From the IMG/VR virus record IMGVR_UViG_3300042874_000042, positions 1 to 36,309 of that record: DNA of 36,309 nt; one strand, written 5' to 3'. Under the pieces are notes generated by a model, which saw only the letters and a list, made by a program, of their open reading frames with translations, made no database searches and was not told the DNA's origin. Positions 23,201 through 29,989 of this stretch are shown here, piece after piece. The DNA is from a virus. How positions within the stretch are numbered: position 1 is the first letter of the stretch; each line of letters begins with the position of its first letter. Made by a program: the position numbers and the translations under genes.

Positions 23201-25089
23201 CAATCGACCCGCAAGTAAAGGAAAAGCAAGAGAAAGATTATTTGGCGGAACTACAAAAGCAAGTTTCAGAAAAAGAAAAGGCAGCAGCACAGGATAAAAT
23301 CCTTTTCGATATCGCTCAAAAACAAACAATCTTAGGAGAAAAAAGAAGCCGTAATGAATATGATGATTTTTTATTAAATCAAAAAAATTTAGAACTACTT
23401 AACACACAGAATAAAGAATTTTTAGAAATCTTAGAACAGCAAGGAATTGAAGTTGAAAAAATTGACGGCAAAACCGAATTGAAGTTCAATAAAAAAATGA
23501 GTTCCACGCAAAAGGAAAACGTTAGTAATTATGTTAAAGACTACTTACTCAATATACAAAACGAAATGCAAACAACAGAAATTGCTGGTAAGGAAATTAC
23601 TCTTAATGCACAATTTGAGTTACAAGAAGAACAAGCAAAATTAGACGAACAAATAAGAAAAACAGAATTTGAAAAAATTAAAATACAAATTGAGTTGGGA
23701 ACTGCAAATATTGAAGATGTAGAGCCTATTGTAAAATATTATGCAGATTTAAGAGAACAAGCAAAAATTGAAGCCGACAAACTTAATAAAGAACTGGAAG
23801 ATTTAGACGCTGAAACTAAGTCTAAAATTGCTTTTGCAAATGGCAACGAAGTATTAATTGCAACTATTACGACCGCTTATGCACATCAAAAAACGGCTTT
23901 ATTAAAAAACATATCCGAGCAAACTACTATTATTGAAAACAATCAAAATGAAATTGATAGTATTTACAAAGATAGTTTTGCAGTCCGCAATAAGATGATA
24001 GATGAATGGTATGCAAAAGAAAATGAGGCACTTGATAATGAAATCGGAATTATGAAAACTAATAGAGATTTAGTTAAATCATTTAATACTGATGGAGCAG
24101 ACCAAAAAACTTATGATGACAAAATTGCTAATTTAGATAATTTGAAAGATAAAGAACTTAGTAATATTGTCTATTTAGATAAAATGAAAATCCTTTCAAC
24201 GAAAGATATAGAACAAAGAAAATTGGATATTGAGGAAGAGTTCCAAGCTAAAAGATTAGAAGCAGAGAAAGAATTTCAAGGACGTAAAAGGATAATTGAA
24301 TTAATTGGTAATGGTCAAGATTTAGAAATTGAAAGAAAGTCGGGCGAGGCAAAAGCCCGATTAGATGTAGAAAATACAGAGCAACAAATACAGGTTTTAA
24401 AAGATATGCGGGCTAAGTTAGGTGACGCCTTTTCTATTGAAGACACTAAGCAACTTGCAGAGTTGGAAAAAACACTAATCAAAAATCAAACAATATTAGA
24501 AGAGAAAGGCGGTTATTTAAATTTAGCAGCGGAGGAACTTGGCAAATCTATAAACGAGTCTTTAACTAATATGTTTGCAGGTGATAGTGAAGCAGCAGGC
24601 AATTCACTTAAAAAGTTCTTTTTAGTTATTAGTGGAGTAATGGTTCAAGGTTTAACGGACTATCTAAATAAAGTTATATTAGAGTGGTTTTTAAAAGCAA
24701 TAGCATTCTCTCCAGCTGACCCTTTAACAAAGTTATTAATCGCCCCCGTCCTATACGGGTTAATTTCAGCGTCTGTGAAAGCAATAGCAATGCCATTACT
24801 GAAACCGCTATCATTTTCGTCTGGTGGTGTTATTGATAGTAATTCGCTTATTCAAGTTGGAGACGCTTCAATTTTAGGTGGTGAGAATAAAGAATGGATA
24901 TTTAGAAACGACCAATTAAAAACGTTGGTTGCTTCAATAGTCCAAGCCTCAAATTATAGTTTGTCAAGCAAGTTAGATAATTTGACAAATATCTTAGCAA
25001 CACAAAACTTAGAAACAAGAATTAAGGGAGAGGATATTTATTTAAGTATGAAACGAACACAATATAATAATAAGTTAAGAAGTTATTAA
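20245..25089 (+). CDS. tail tape measure protein, TP901 type
   Basis: 1614 residues. The TP901-type core lies around residues 200-420: LGMFTSDYIGLDTATQKIKT, EMAIEMSKNLPIASTEIANA, TYEALSAGINASEKDISAFM, INLGKTNLPELSASLSQVIP, IPTAQATTKLNALFVEMQKP. A hydrophobic stretch near 585-605 (NPYVLAVAGIVALVASLHFL) and a second near 1500-1545 (WFLKAIAFSPADPLTKLLIA) are the usual membrane-interacting parts. The long middle is charged coiled coil (about 1000-1450). The protein fixes tail length and enters the host envelope during DNA injection. At the usual 1.5 angstrom per residue, 1614 residues predict a tail near 240 nm, so a long-tailed siphovirus. It is the last gene of the late operon. Confidence 0.9.
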   Translation: MKYEMILDFLINAKTNPESLRNAQKTIEQALSAAAPKLNLDDKQIKQVMGDFNKLLNMTEVELGDLKKSLAGMELSDNLQKDFQNLIKEFENVDNINFDSLNKAIDDLNFDELGKIFTDLEKVAESTNFEDQIKGMAKAYTEAETKVRQQLDTQKKALKQMELTGQTGTESYKRLKNEIAGAEKELKNLGGSAGETKSVMDKMATFGLAAQGIQQVADSLGMFTSDYIGLDTATQKIKTLGGTAKELAPNFREMAIEMSKNLPIASTEIANATYEALSAGINASEKDISAFMEASSKLAVGGAESVGNSVNVLSSLINAYGLKATDATKVSDELFTTINLGKTNLPELSASLSQVIPTAAGLGVEFKNVGASLALMTANGIPTAQATTKLNALFVEMQKPGAELTKTLSAAGVSVDSLKKQISSGDFYGALDSMKGAFDKAGVSATQAFSSVESGAAFQTLTKDMGKLRGTIDSFANSAGATESAYGDMSDGIENKMQSLKNAISNIFIGINDVFGSGFATTVGAAQQLAPIMITLQGLGSIVPAGTGKKITEMATAIVSKLVPGLIMQTAATEGAEAAQTRLNLKVLMNPYVLAVAGIVALVASLHFLSDALHETAAERAEEVKGEQAAVDSQIQLAEKQAQITKSKAGLIDSFKNEGEAAMNNADLLLKLSQAYPGVIDKTKSYSENLEKLKGAGDTTHKELDKLGNELIKLDAQKLELDYKVAKVNVEVDKEGIEDSLTDAFGTWGLTDATEWLFGTSGARADAEAMIKPFTDAIYKASDSEELNKAALDMQMAIWNNPEFAELDDKQKQIAVEKVQKMADSQSKVIQANNEKMAKQSTLLSSQVKQGLISESQAVEHLKKQYGLSDTEAKKLLNTQEDNTAEAHKLLKNVEDITGSFEKAKTAATGIVAGATSKATDYALQIKNIQKMISDPSYRPEGVSQSELEKQLQDYKKLYDAEIKQGKLEQQNVKTLEKIEAQVKNAIDPQVKEKQEKDYLAELQKQVSEKEKAAAQDKILFDIAQKQTILGEKRSRNEYDDFLLNQKNLELLNTQNKEFLEILEQQGIEVEKIDGKTELKFNKKMSSTQKENVSNYVKDYLLNIQNEMQTTEIAGKEITLNAQFELQEEQAKLDEQIRKTEFEKIKIQIELGTANIEDVEPIVKYYADLREQAKIEADKLNKELEDLDAETKSKIAFANGNEVLIATITTAYAHQKTALLKNISEQTTIIENNQNEIDSIYKDSFAVRNKMIDEWYAKENEALDNEIGIMKTNRDLVKSFNTDGADQKTYDDKIANLDNLKDKELSNIVYLDKMKILSTKDIEQRKLDIEEEFQAKRLEAEKEFQGRKRIIELIGNGQDLEIERKSGEAKARLDVENTEQQIQVLKDMRAKLGDAFSIEDTKQLAELEKTLIKNQTILEEKGGYLNLAAEELGKSINESLTNMFAGDSEAAGNSLKKFFLVISGVMVQGLTDYLNKVILEWFLKAIAFSPADPLTKLLIAPVLYGLISASVKAIAMPLLKPLSFSSGGVIDSNSLIQVGDASILGGENKEWIFRNDQLKTLVASIVQASNYSLSSKLDNLTNILATQNLETRIKGEDIYLSMKRTQYNNKLRSY

Positions 25090-25095
25090 AAAAAA

Positions 25096-25115
25096 TCCCG
25101 AGTATCAGCTCGGGA
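25096..25115. terminator. strong hairpin after the tape measure gene
   Basis: TCCCGAG at 25096-25102 and CTCGGGA at 25109-25115 form a 7-bp stem around TATCAG. On the plus strand the hairpin is preceded by eight A (25088-25095) but lacks a T tract after it, whereas read on the minus strand it is followed by eight T. It therefore looks like a leftward intrinsic terminator, and its effect on the rightward late transcript is uncertain. Confidence 0.55.
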
Positions 25116-25256
25116 CTCAAAAGGAGTATTTTTGAAAATAAAGCAATGCTCTACAATACAAATTTACTTATAGTTTATTAATTATAATCATTTAGTTATA
25201 AACAAACACGCATAAAATCCAATATAAATCCAGTTTTGCACAAAATTAGTTAAAAT

Positions 25257-25297
25257 AGTGTGTAATTTCTTACACATAATTTAAAAAAGTGTGTAAT
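25257..25297. promoter_or_regulatory. operator-like TGTGTAA sites
   Basis: TGTGTAA at 25259-25265 and TTACACA at 25270-25276 form a palindrome with a TTTC centre. AGTGTGTAAT at 25257-25266 recurs exactly at 25288-25297, 31 bp away or about three helical turns. It lies about 55-95 bp upstream of the early promoter. This is how a repressor or activator site is often arranged. No candidate DNA-binding partner is assigned. Confidence 0.5.
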
Positions 25298-25352
25298 CCT
25301 AACAAAAAATATTAAAAAACTAAGAAAAATTTCATTTATTTTGTCAAAAAAT

Positions 25353-25383
25353 ATTGTTTATTTGATTTATTTTCGTAATTTTG
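25353..25383 (+). promoter_or_regulatory. early promoter, Bacteroidota type
   Basis: ATTG at 25353-25356 (-33) and TAATTTTG at 25376-25383 (-7, full match to TAnnTTTG) are 19 bp apart, the standard spacing for the Bacteroidota primary sigma factor. Transcription would begin near 25390, giving a leader of about 60 nt before the ATG at 25450. This is the best promoter match in the window. Confidence 0.7.
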
Positions 25384-25449
25384 TATTGTAAGATTTGCAC
25401 AACACAACAAAACTTACATTTTTAAAAGAAATAAAGGAGATTTGAAACG

Positions 25450-25830
25450 ATGGAAAATTTAGTAAAAACAATGGACGTGCACGGGACTATTAAATATAAA
25501 CTAAACGGAGAGTTTCACAGAACCGATGGTCCCGCCGTTGAATACAAAAGCGGACACAAAGAATGGTATAAAAACGGAAAATTTCACAGAACAGATGGTC
25601 CCGCTGTTGAGTATGCTAACGGAAATAAACATTGGTTTAAAAATGGAAAAGAACATCGTAAAGACGGTCCCGCTGTTGAATATGCTGACGGGAGTAAAGC
25701 GTGGTTGTTGAATGGCAAAAGACACAGAATAAATGGTCCCGCTGTTGAAAATACCGATGGATACAAATCGTGGTGGCTGAACGGTATTCAATACACCGAA
25801 GAAGAATTTAAAAATAAAATAAAGGATTAA
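25450..25830 (+). CDS. 23-residue-repeat protein (HR.DGPAVE repeats), long copy
   Basis: 126 residues with AAAGGAG upstream of the ATG. Four consecutive 23-residue units follow: NGEFHRTDGPAVEYKSGHKE, NGKFHRTDGPAVEYANGNKH, NGKEHRKDGPAVEYADGSKA and NGKRHRINGPAVENTDGYKS, each with W before the next NG. The protein ends with IQYTEEEFKNKIKD. MORN-like/YwqK-like beta-hairpin repeats of this kind occur in phage and bacterial proteins of unknown role. It is the first gene of the early operon, so it is likely made very early, perhaps for host takeover. A short paralogue with one unit and the same ending lies at 31535-31717. Several overlapping reading frames stay open because of the repeats and are shadows. 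Confidence 0.7.
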   Translation: MENLVKTMDVHGTIKYKLNGEFHRTDGPAVEYKSGHKEWYKNGKFHRTDGPAVEYANGNKHWFKNGKEHRKDGPAVEYADGSKAWLLNGKRHRINGPAVENTDGYKSWWLNGIQYTEEEFKNKIKD

Positions 25831-25835
25831 ATAAA

Positions 25836-25949
25836 ATGGAAACGAAAATGAAAAAATCAGATTACGCATTAGGGATTTTCCTGTTTATATTAATTATAAG
25901 CGGGGAAGGCATAACAACTTTTTTAACAAATTTAATATTAGGAGTATAA
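25836..25949 (+). CDS. 37-residue membrane peptide
   Basis: METKMKKSDYALGIFLFILI, then ISGEGITTFLTNLILGV. Two short hydrophobic stretches (about 11-22 and 28-37) follow a basic start, giving a small membrane peptide. It fits exactly between its neighbours, 5 bp after one gene and 1 bp before the next, which supports reality, although the ribosome binding site is weak. Function unknown; small membrane peptides early in phage operons often act in host takeover or superinfection exclusion, but that is only a possibility. Confidence 0.5.
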   Translation: METKMKKSDYALGIFLFILIISGEGITTFLTNLILGV

Positions 25950-25950
25950 A

Positions 25951-26154
25951 ATGGACGAAAGCAATGTTAGAGAACGTAGGAATGATTATAATTATTCTAT
26001 TACACTAAATGCTATTATTGACCTAAACGGGATAATTCTCGATTTAATTGAAACTGGGAATGAAAGTAAAGATTTACTATTTATAGAAAATCAATTAAAT
26101 GTAATACGCAAATTAAATCTAATTTGCACTAATCTACTGGGAGCAAAATTATGA
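25951..26154 (+). CDS. small early protein of unknown function
   Basis: 67 residues with AGGAG 8 nt before the ATG. Helical and acidic at the start (MDESNVRERRNDYNYSITLN), then leucine/isoleucine-rich (LNGIILDLIETGNESKDLLF; IENQLNVIRKLNLICTN). No family recognised. The stop overlaps the next start by ATGA, and it precedes the recombination/replication genes, so it is part of the early operon. Confidence 0.5.
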   Translation: MDESNVRERRNDYNYSITLNAIIDLNGIILDLIETGNESKDLLFIENQLNVIRKLNLICTNLLGAKL

Positions 26155-26423
26155 ACGACTTTGAATTTACTTACAAAAATTTAGATATTGTTATAACTGA
26201 TATAGAAATTGAAGGTGATAGAGAAAACTATTATCCAATTTTTGGGAGTGCTTCAATATTTACACACAATCCAAATTCAAAAAAATATCAAGAGTCCGAT
26301 TTATTATTTATTGATTTAGATGTAGATAATTTAGCAACGGATATATACGAAGAATTTGATAAACGATACAGAAACGAATTTACTACTGATGAATTATTTG
26401 AAAACATTAACGAGGGCATATAA
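26151..26423 (+). CDS. small acidic early protein of unknown function
   Basis: 90 residues, strongly acidic: LDIVITDIEIEGDRENYYPI, then ESDLLFIDLDVDNLATDIYE. The sequence alternates beta strands with a C-terminal helix, and the beginning resembles a small fold with no catalytic motif. Its start overlaps the previous gene by ATGA and its stop overlaps the ATPase start by TAATG. The coupling suggests an accessory to the Sak4-like ATPase, for example a small DNA-mimic or loading partner, but there is no direct evidence. Confidence 0.5.
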   Translation: MNDFEFTYKNLDIVITDIEIEGDRENYYPIFGSASIFTHNPNSKKYQESDLLFIDLDVDNLATDIYEEFDKRYRNEFTTDELFENINEGI

Positions 26424-27307
26424 TGAAATTAATTAAAGAAAGTGAAAGTTTATTGATTAATCAAACCAATATATTAATTTATGGAGAGGCTGGAGTCGGT
26501 AAGACGTCTATTGCTTCAACTTCTAAAAATCCAATCTTACTGGACTTTGATGAGGGAGCATATAGGAGCGGATACAGAAAAGATATTTTAAAGATTAGTG
26601 ATTTTTCAGAAATTAAAGACGATTTCAAAAACTTTATTAATATTATAAGCGAGTATGATACTATTATTATTGATACAATCGGCTCGCTGCAAGATATGAT
26701 TAAAAGTTATTTGATTATCAAAGACCCAAGTCTAACTAATAAACGAAAGTCTTTTGAACTTTGGGGTAATATGCTAAGTGAAACGATGGACTTTTTTAAA
26801 ATTGTTAAAAGTTTGAAAAAATCTACAATTTCAGTTGCACATATACAAGAAAAAATGAGAGGCGATGACATCATTAAGAGACCCGTTATTGCTGGACAAA
26901 GTAAAGATCAATTATATAGATTGATGGATTTTATCGGATATATGTATTTCAGAAACGGATTAAGAGAAATTACATTTAGTCCAAAAGATGACGGCGTTGA
27001 AGGTAAGAACACTGGTGGTTATTCTGATATGAAAGTCCCTAACGTAATGGACGATAATTATTTTGAAATAGAAATGATTAATATGCTTGGAGCGGTTAAT
27101 AATCAAAATAAATCCAACGAAGAAGCAATTAAAGAAATTAAATTCTATAAAGAAAAAATTGCAGACTTTACAAGTGCCGAACATTTCAACAATCTTTTGA
27201 AGTCAATAACAGACGTTAAACAGAAAAACATAATTTGGGAGATGTTGCTCGATTTTGCAAGAAAATTAGATTTAAATTATGATAAAACCAAGAAGGAATT
27301 TAAATGA
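26423..27307 (+). CDS. Sak4-like RecA-fold ATPase (AAA_24 type)
   Basis: 294 residues. Walker A is GEAGVGKTS at residues 21-29, followed by the strand NPILLDFDEGAYRSGY. A Walker B-like IIIDTIGSLQDMI lies near 78-90, then KSTISVAHIQEKMRGD and IIKRPVIAGQSKDQLYRLMD, matching the phage ATP-binding (AAA_24) proteins related to Sak4. Sak4 proteins are minimal RecA-like recombinases that promote single-strand annealing with the help of an SSB. An exonuclease-like gene follows with a 4-bp overlap and an SSB-tailed protein lies at 29554, which supports a recombination role. The start overlaps the previous stop (TAATG). Confidence 0.75.
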   Translation: MKLIKESESLLINQTNILIYGEAGVGKTSIASTSKNPILLDFDEGAYRSGYRKDILKISDFSEIKDDFKNFINIISEYDTIIIDTIGSLQDMIKSYLIIKDPSLTNKRKSFELWGNMLSETMDFFKIVKSLKKSTISVAHIQEKMRGDDIIKRPVIAGQSKDQLYRLMDFIGYMYFRNGLREITFSPKDDGVEGKNTGGYSDMKVPNVMDDNYFEIEMINMLGAVNNQNKSNEEAIKEIKFYKEKIADFTSAEHFNNLLKSITDVKQKNIIWEMLLDFARKLDLNYDKTKKEFK

Positions 27308-27903
27308 GACTTTCAGTAACAACGCTTGAACAATTTAATCGGTTTATGAATGGAGAAATAAACAAAAATGAATTGATTGAGAGATTAACAACAAAATTTG
27401 AAGGCAACGCATTCACGGAGCGTGGGACGAGGTTTCACACTATAATTGAGAATTACGATGAAATAAACTACTCACACAGCGATTATTCTTTTTACGAAGA
27501 CCAGATTAATAGTTTCGTTTCGGATATTAAAGACTATAAACAAAACGGCATTCCAGAGGTGAAAGGGACTAAGGTTTATAACTTCGGTGAAGAGAGTGTT
27601 ACATTAGTTGGAAAGGCTGATTACTATAAAGGTAATTCAATTTTAGAGTTGAAAACTACTTCTTACTATAATGCAGAAAGTTACGATAATTCAATCCAGT
27701 GGCGTGCTTATATGGTCATATTTGGAGCAAACGAGGTCGTTTATAAGATAGCAACACTTAAAGAAAGTAATTCAATGATTTCAATTGAAAAGGTCGACAC
27801 ACTTGTTAAAACATACTACGAGGAAATACCTGACGAATTACAAACACTAATAAAAATGTTTTTAAATTTTGTAAAGATGAATGATATATGCTTGGCAAAT
27901 TAA
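27304..27903 (+). CDS. PD-(D/E)XK exonuclease, RecB/Cas4-like
   Basis: 199 residues. The nuclease motifs appear in order: FTERGTRFHTIIENYDEIN near residues 38-56 (conserved histidine and glutamate), GKADYYKGNSILELKTTSYY near 101-120 (the D...ExK core), then SIQWRAYMVIFGANEVVYKI (Q...Y motif). This is the layout of phage RecB-like nucleases. It would degrade one strand from a DNA end to provide substrate for the ATPase encoded just upstream (ATGA overlap). No iron-sulfur cysteine cluster of Cas4 type is seen. The stop overlaps the next gene start by 16 bp. Confidence 0.75.
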   Translation: MRLSVTTLEQFNRFMNGEINKNELIERLTTKFEGNAFTERGTRFHTIIENYDEINYSHSDYSFYEDQINSFVSDIKDYKQNGIPEVKGTKVYNFGEESVTLVGKADYYKGNSILELKTTSYYNAESYDNSIQWRAYMVIFGANEVVYKIATLKESNSMISIEKVDTLVKTYYEEIPDELQTLIKMFLNFVKMNDICLAN

Positions 27904-28316
27904 AAGAAATAATATTAGATGTTTATGGAATAGATGATTTTAATACAAAATCAAATGAAAGAATTTATGCCGATTCACGAATACAATTCATTTATCGCTC
28001 TCGTAGATTAGGTAATAAATTAAGTTCTATTGGTTCTTATTTACATAAGCATCATTCAACAATATACAATGCTTATAATCAATATATTAATTTTACTCAA
28101 ACTAACAACCAAGAATTTATAAACAAAAGTTCTTTAATTGATGAAGCAATTGAAAAGCATTACCATAATCTTATTAAACAGGGCTTGTTTGGTGATGATG
28201 TTAGGAAAGAATTAAACATACTCTATAACAATGCGGTTATATTTGTGAATAAGGCAAATGCTCCTAAAAATGTTTTGTCTAAGAGTATGATGAATACTAA
28301 AATTAAATTTTTGTGA
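27888..28316 (+). CDS. DnaA domain IV-like DNA-binding protein
   Basis: 142 residues. Residues about 28-70 read DSRIQFIYRSRRLGNKLSSI, GSYLHKHHSTIYNAYNQYIN, which matches the DnaA C-terminal DNA-binding domain pattern 'r..vmyL.r.lt..Sl..IG..fgr.HsTV..a'. The typical D-HSTV signature appears here as HHSTI. Domain IV binds DnaA boxes in replication origins; without the ATPase domain this protein could still mark or compete for an origin. The rest is helical. It sits between the nuclease and the replication initiator, supporting a role in phage DNA replication or host-origin interference. Confidence 0.65.
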   Translation: MLGKLKEIILDVYGIDDFNTKSNERIYADSRIQFIYRSRRLGNKLSSIGSYLHKHHSTIYNAYNQYINFTQTNNQEFINKSSLIDEAIEKHYHNLIKQGLFGDDVRKELNILYNNAVIFVNKANAPKNVLSKSMMNTKIKFL

Positions 28317-28324
28317 GGGATTAG

Positions 28325-29065
28325 ATGGAGTATAGTTTTGATATTGACCTTGCAACTAAATTAGGAGCAGACGAAGCGATTATGTTACGAAATCTAATTT
28401 ACTGGATTTTTAAAAACAAGGTAAATGATACTAACTATTACGATGGTAAGTATTGGACTTATAACAGCAGTAAAGCATTTAGTAAATTATTCCCATTTTG
28501 GAGTGAAAGACAAATAAGAAGGATATTATTAAGCCTAATGAATAAGAATGTAATCATTACTGGTAACTACAATTCCAACCTCTATAATCGGACGCTTTGG
28601 TATGCTTTAACAGACGAATATGAATACCTATTATTTTGTAAAGATGACAAATATGCGTTACCAAGTGAGAACTTCCATTTGACCGAATGGAAAAATGGAA
28701 ATTTAAAAAAGGTAAAATCATTTAATACAAATAATAAACCAAATAGTAAACCAAATATATGTATTAATAATGGGGAAAATTTTTCTAAATTTTCTAATAT
28801 TATAAATGATTGGTTTGAGTATAAGCAGAGTAGAAATGAAACTTACAAGTCAGAAAAGTCGAAGCAACTGCTGTTGAAGAAGCTCATTGAGTTGAGCGGC
28901 GATTCTGTTGAAGCCGCCGAGCAAATAGTAGAGCAATCAATTGCTAATAATTGGAGCGGTTTATTTGAGTTGAAGAATAAAAACAATACTAAAAGAACGG
29001 TCGGGATTGAGCCTGAAAAAGCCGCCGATTATTCATTGGGGTGGCAAGGTGAAAAATTACATTAA
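28325..29065 (+). CDS. phage replication initiator, winged-helix/DnaD-like
   Basis: 246 residues. The N-terminal 110 residues match the phage replication-organiser winged helix: SFDIDLATKLGADEAIMLRN, LIYWIFKNKVNDTNYYDGKY, SKAFSKLFPFWSERQIRRIL, SLMNKNVIITGNYNSNLYNR, TLWYALTDEY. Such proteins bind the phage origin. A linker of low complexity (about 130-160) is followed by a C-terminal helical part, SGDSVEAAEQIVEQSIANNW, GLFEL, which resembles the DnaD/DnaB_2-like domain that contacts ssDNA and the helicase loader. The loader gene follows with a 17-bp overlap. A likely origin would be near or within this gene or in the non-coding area at 31177. Confidence 0.75.
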   Translation: MEYSFDIDLATKLGADEAIMLRNLIYWIFKNKVNDTNYYDGKYWTYNSSKAFSKLFPFWSERQIRRILLSLMNKNVIITGNYNSNLYNRTLWYALTDEYEYLLFCKDDKYALPSENFHLTEWKNGNLKKVKSFNTNNKPNSKPNICINNGENFSKFSNIINDWFEYKQSRNETYKSEKSKQLLLKKLIELSGDSVEAAEQIVEQSIANNWSGLFELKNKNNTKRTVGIEPEKAADYSLGWQGEKLH

Positions 29066-29552
29066 AAGCATAAATGCTGATTATCAGTTTTTTGACAAAG
29101 AGTTATTTGAAAATTTAGAACTTTATATGAATGATAAACCTAACAAATATGACAATAACAAAGGCTTGTTATTCATAGGTGGAGTTGGAAGCGGTAAAAC
29201 TGCACTAATGAATATGTTGCGAGGTTATGGTTCAAAAGTAGGATTGATAATGAATGTTTTAGATTTTGAACTTGAACAAGATTTAAATTACTTTACTATT
29301 GATTTAAACTTATGTATTGACGATATAGGTTCGGAAAATCCAATAAATCAAAATTATGGTAATAAATACAATATCGTAGAGTCGGTAATACAGAGGTTTT
29401 ATCAGAGGGCTTTCCAAAATGGATACTACTTCTGTGGAACTTCAAATTTAACAACAGCACAATTAAACAAAACCTATTCAGAAAGAGTAGTAGATAGAAT
29501 GAAAGAAATGGTAAATATTATACCAATTAACAATAAAAGTTTTAGGAAATAA
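29049..29552 (+). CDS. DnaC-like helicase loader ATPase
   Basis: 167 residues from the GTG at 29049, preceded by GGCAAG; the ORF is open further upstream to 29007, so the start is not certain. Walker A is GGVGSGKTA at residues 44-52 (LLFIGGVGSGKTALMNML), Walker B is LNLCIDDIGSENPIN near 92-106, and the final part FCGTSNLTTAQLNKTYSERV, VDRMKEM has sensor I and the arginine-finger helix. This is the compact DnaC/IstB-like loader form. It would load the host DnaB-type helicase at the origin bound by the initiator encoded just before it. No phage helicase is seen in the window. Confidence 0.75.
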   Translation: MKNYIKSINADYQFFDKELFENLELYMNDKPNKYDNNKGLLFIGGVGSGKTALMNMLRGYGSKVGLIMNVLDFELEQDLNYFTIDLNLCIDDIGSENPINQNYGNKYNIVESVIQRFYQRAFQNGYYFCGTSNLTTAQLNKTYSERVVDRMKEMVNIIPINNKSFRK

Positions 29553-29553
29553 A

Positions 29554-29844
29554 ATGGAATTTAACAAAGCAGAATATTTAAAAAAGCAATCTGAAAAGAT
29601 GAAAAACGGCACTGGAAGTTTAAACACTCCAAAAACGCAAGGTGAGAAAATACCAGCGTTCAATATGCTAATCAAAAGCGAAGGAGAAATTTACGACATA
29701 GGAATTTGGAAAGGTAAATTTGAAGGTGGTTATTACTTCTACTTACCTGACGATGTAATTTTAACTAAGAAATCTAAATTAAATTTACAAAAACAAGTTG
29801 AAGGAGAAATAGAATTTGAACAAAAAGACGATATTCCTTTCTAA
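29554..29844 (+). CDS. small protein with SSB-type C-terminal tail
   Basis: 96 residues. A basic N-terminal segment (MEFNKAEYLKKQSEKMKNG) is followed by a beta-rich middle (FNMLIKSEGEIYDIGIWKGK, GGYYFYLPDDVILTKKSKLN) and an acidic end, EFEQKDDIPF. The last residues DDIPF are the tip sequence of bacterial and phage single-stranded DNA-binding proteins, through which they recruit partners such as RecO, RecQ or exonuclease I. The protein could be a divergent phage SSB or a small protein that mimics the SSB tip. It follows the helicase loader by 1 bp and shares the operon with the Sak4-like ATPase, which normally works with SSB. Confidence 0.6.
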   Translation: MEFNKAEYLKKQSEKMKNGTGSLNTPKTQGEKIPAFNMLIKSEGEIYDIGIWKGKFEGGYYFYLPDDVILTKKSKLNLQKQVEGEIEFEQKDDIPF

Positions 29845-29952
29845 TTCAATACACAAATCGCCCACGTGAGCAGTTAATTGAAAAAAGGTAAAAATATACG
29901 TTGTATTTTAAAAGACGCTTAAAACGCATTTAAAGCATTAAATTTAATCAAA

Positions 29953-29970
29953 GGGGTTGGCAACAGCCCC
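29953..29970 (+). promoter_or_regulatory. GNRA-tetraloop hairpin before the ParB-like gene
   Basis: GGGGTTG (29953-29959), loop GCAA, CAGCCCC (29964-29970) gives a 7-bp stem with one G-T pair and a GNRA tetraloop. It lies 10 nt before the AAAGGAG ribosome binding site of the gene at 29990. No T tract follows, so it is not a standard terminator; control of the following gene is possible. Confidence 0.45.
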
Positions 29971-29989
29971 GAAAACAAAAGGAGTAATT

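Larger units (their letters stand above)
25090..25449 (+). other. early control region, no gene seen
   Basis: The 360 bp between tape measure gene and first early gene hold the hairpin at 25096-25115, an operator-like repeat at 25257-25297, and a promoter at 25353-25383. Base composition is very AT-rich. A 13-codon frame from a TTG at 25132, after AAGGAG, looks too short to call. No lysogeny-type repressor gene is in the region. Confidence 0.6.

Noticed and set aside
25120-25175. Leader peptide from TTG at 25132 after AAGGAG
   Set aside because: Only 13 codons with a non-ATG start and no amino-acid bias that would suggest attenuation.
25501-25869. Minus-strand and extra plus-strand frames over the DGPAVE repeat gene
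   Set aside because: Repeats leave other frames open. The plus frame at 25450 has a ribosome binding site, a repeat motif and a paralogue.
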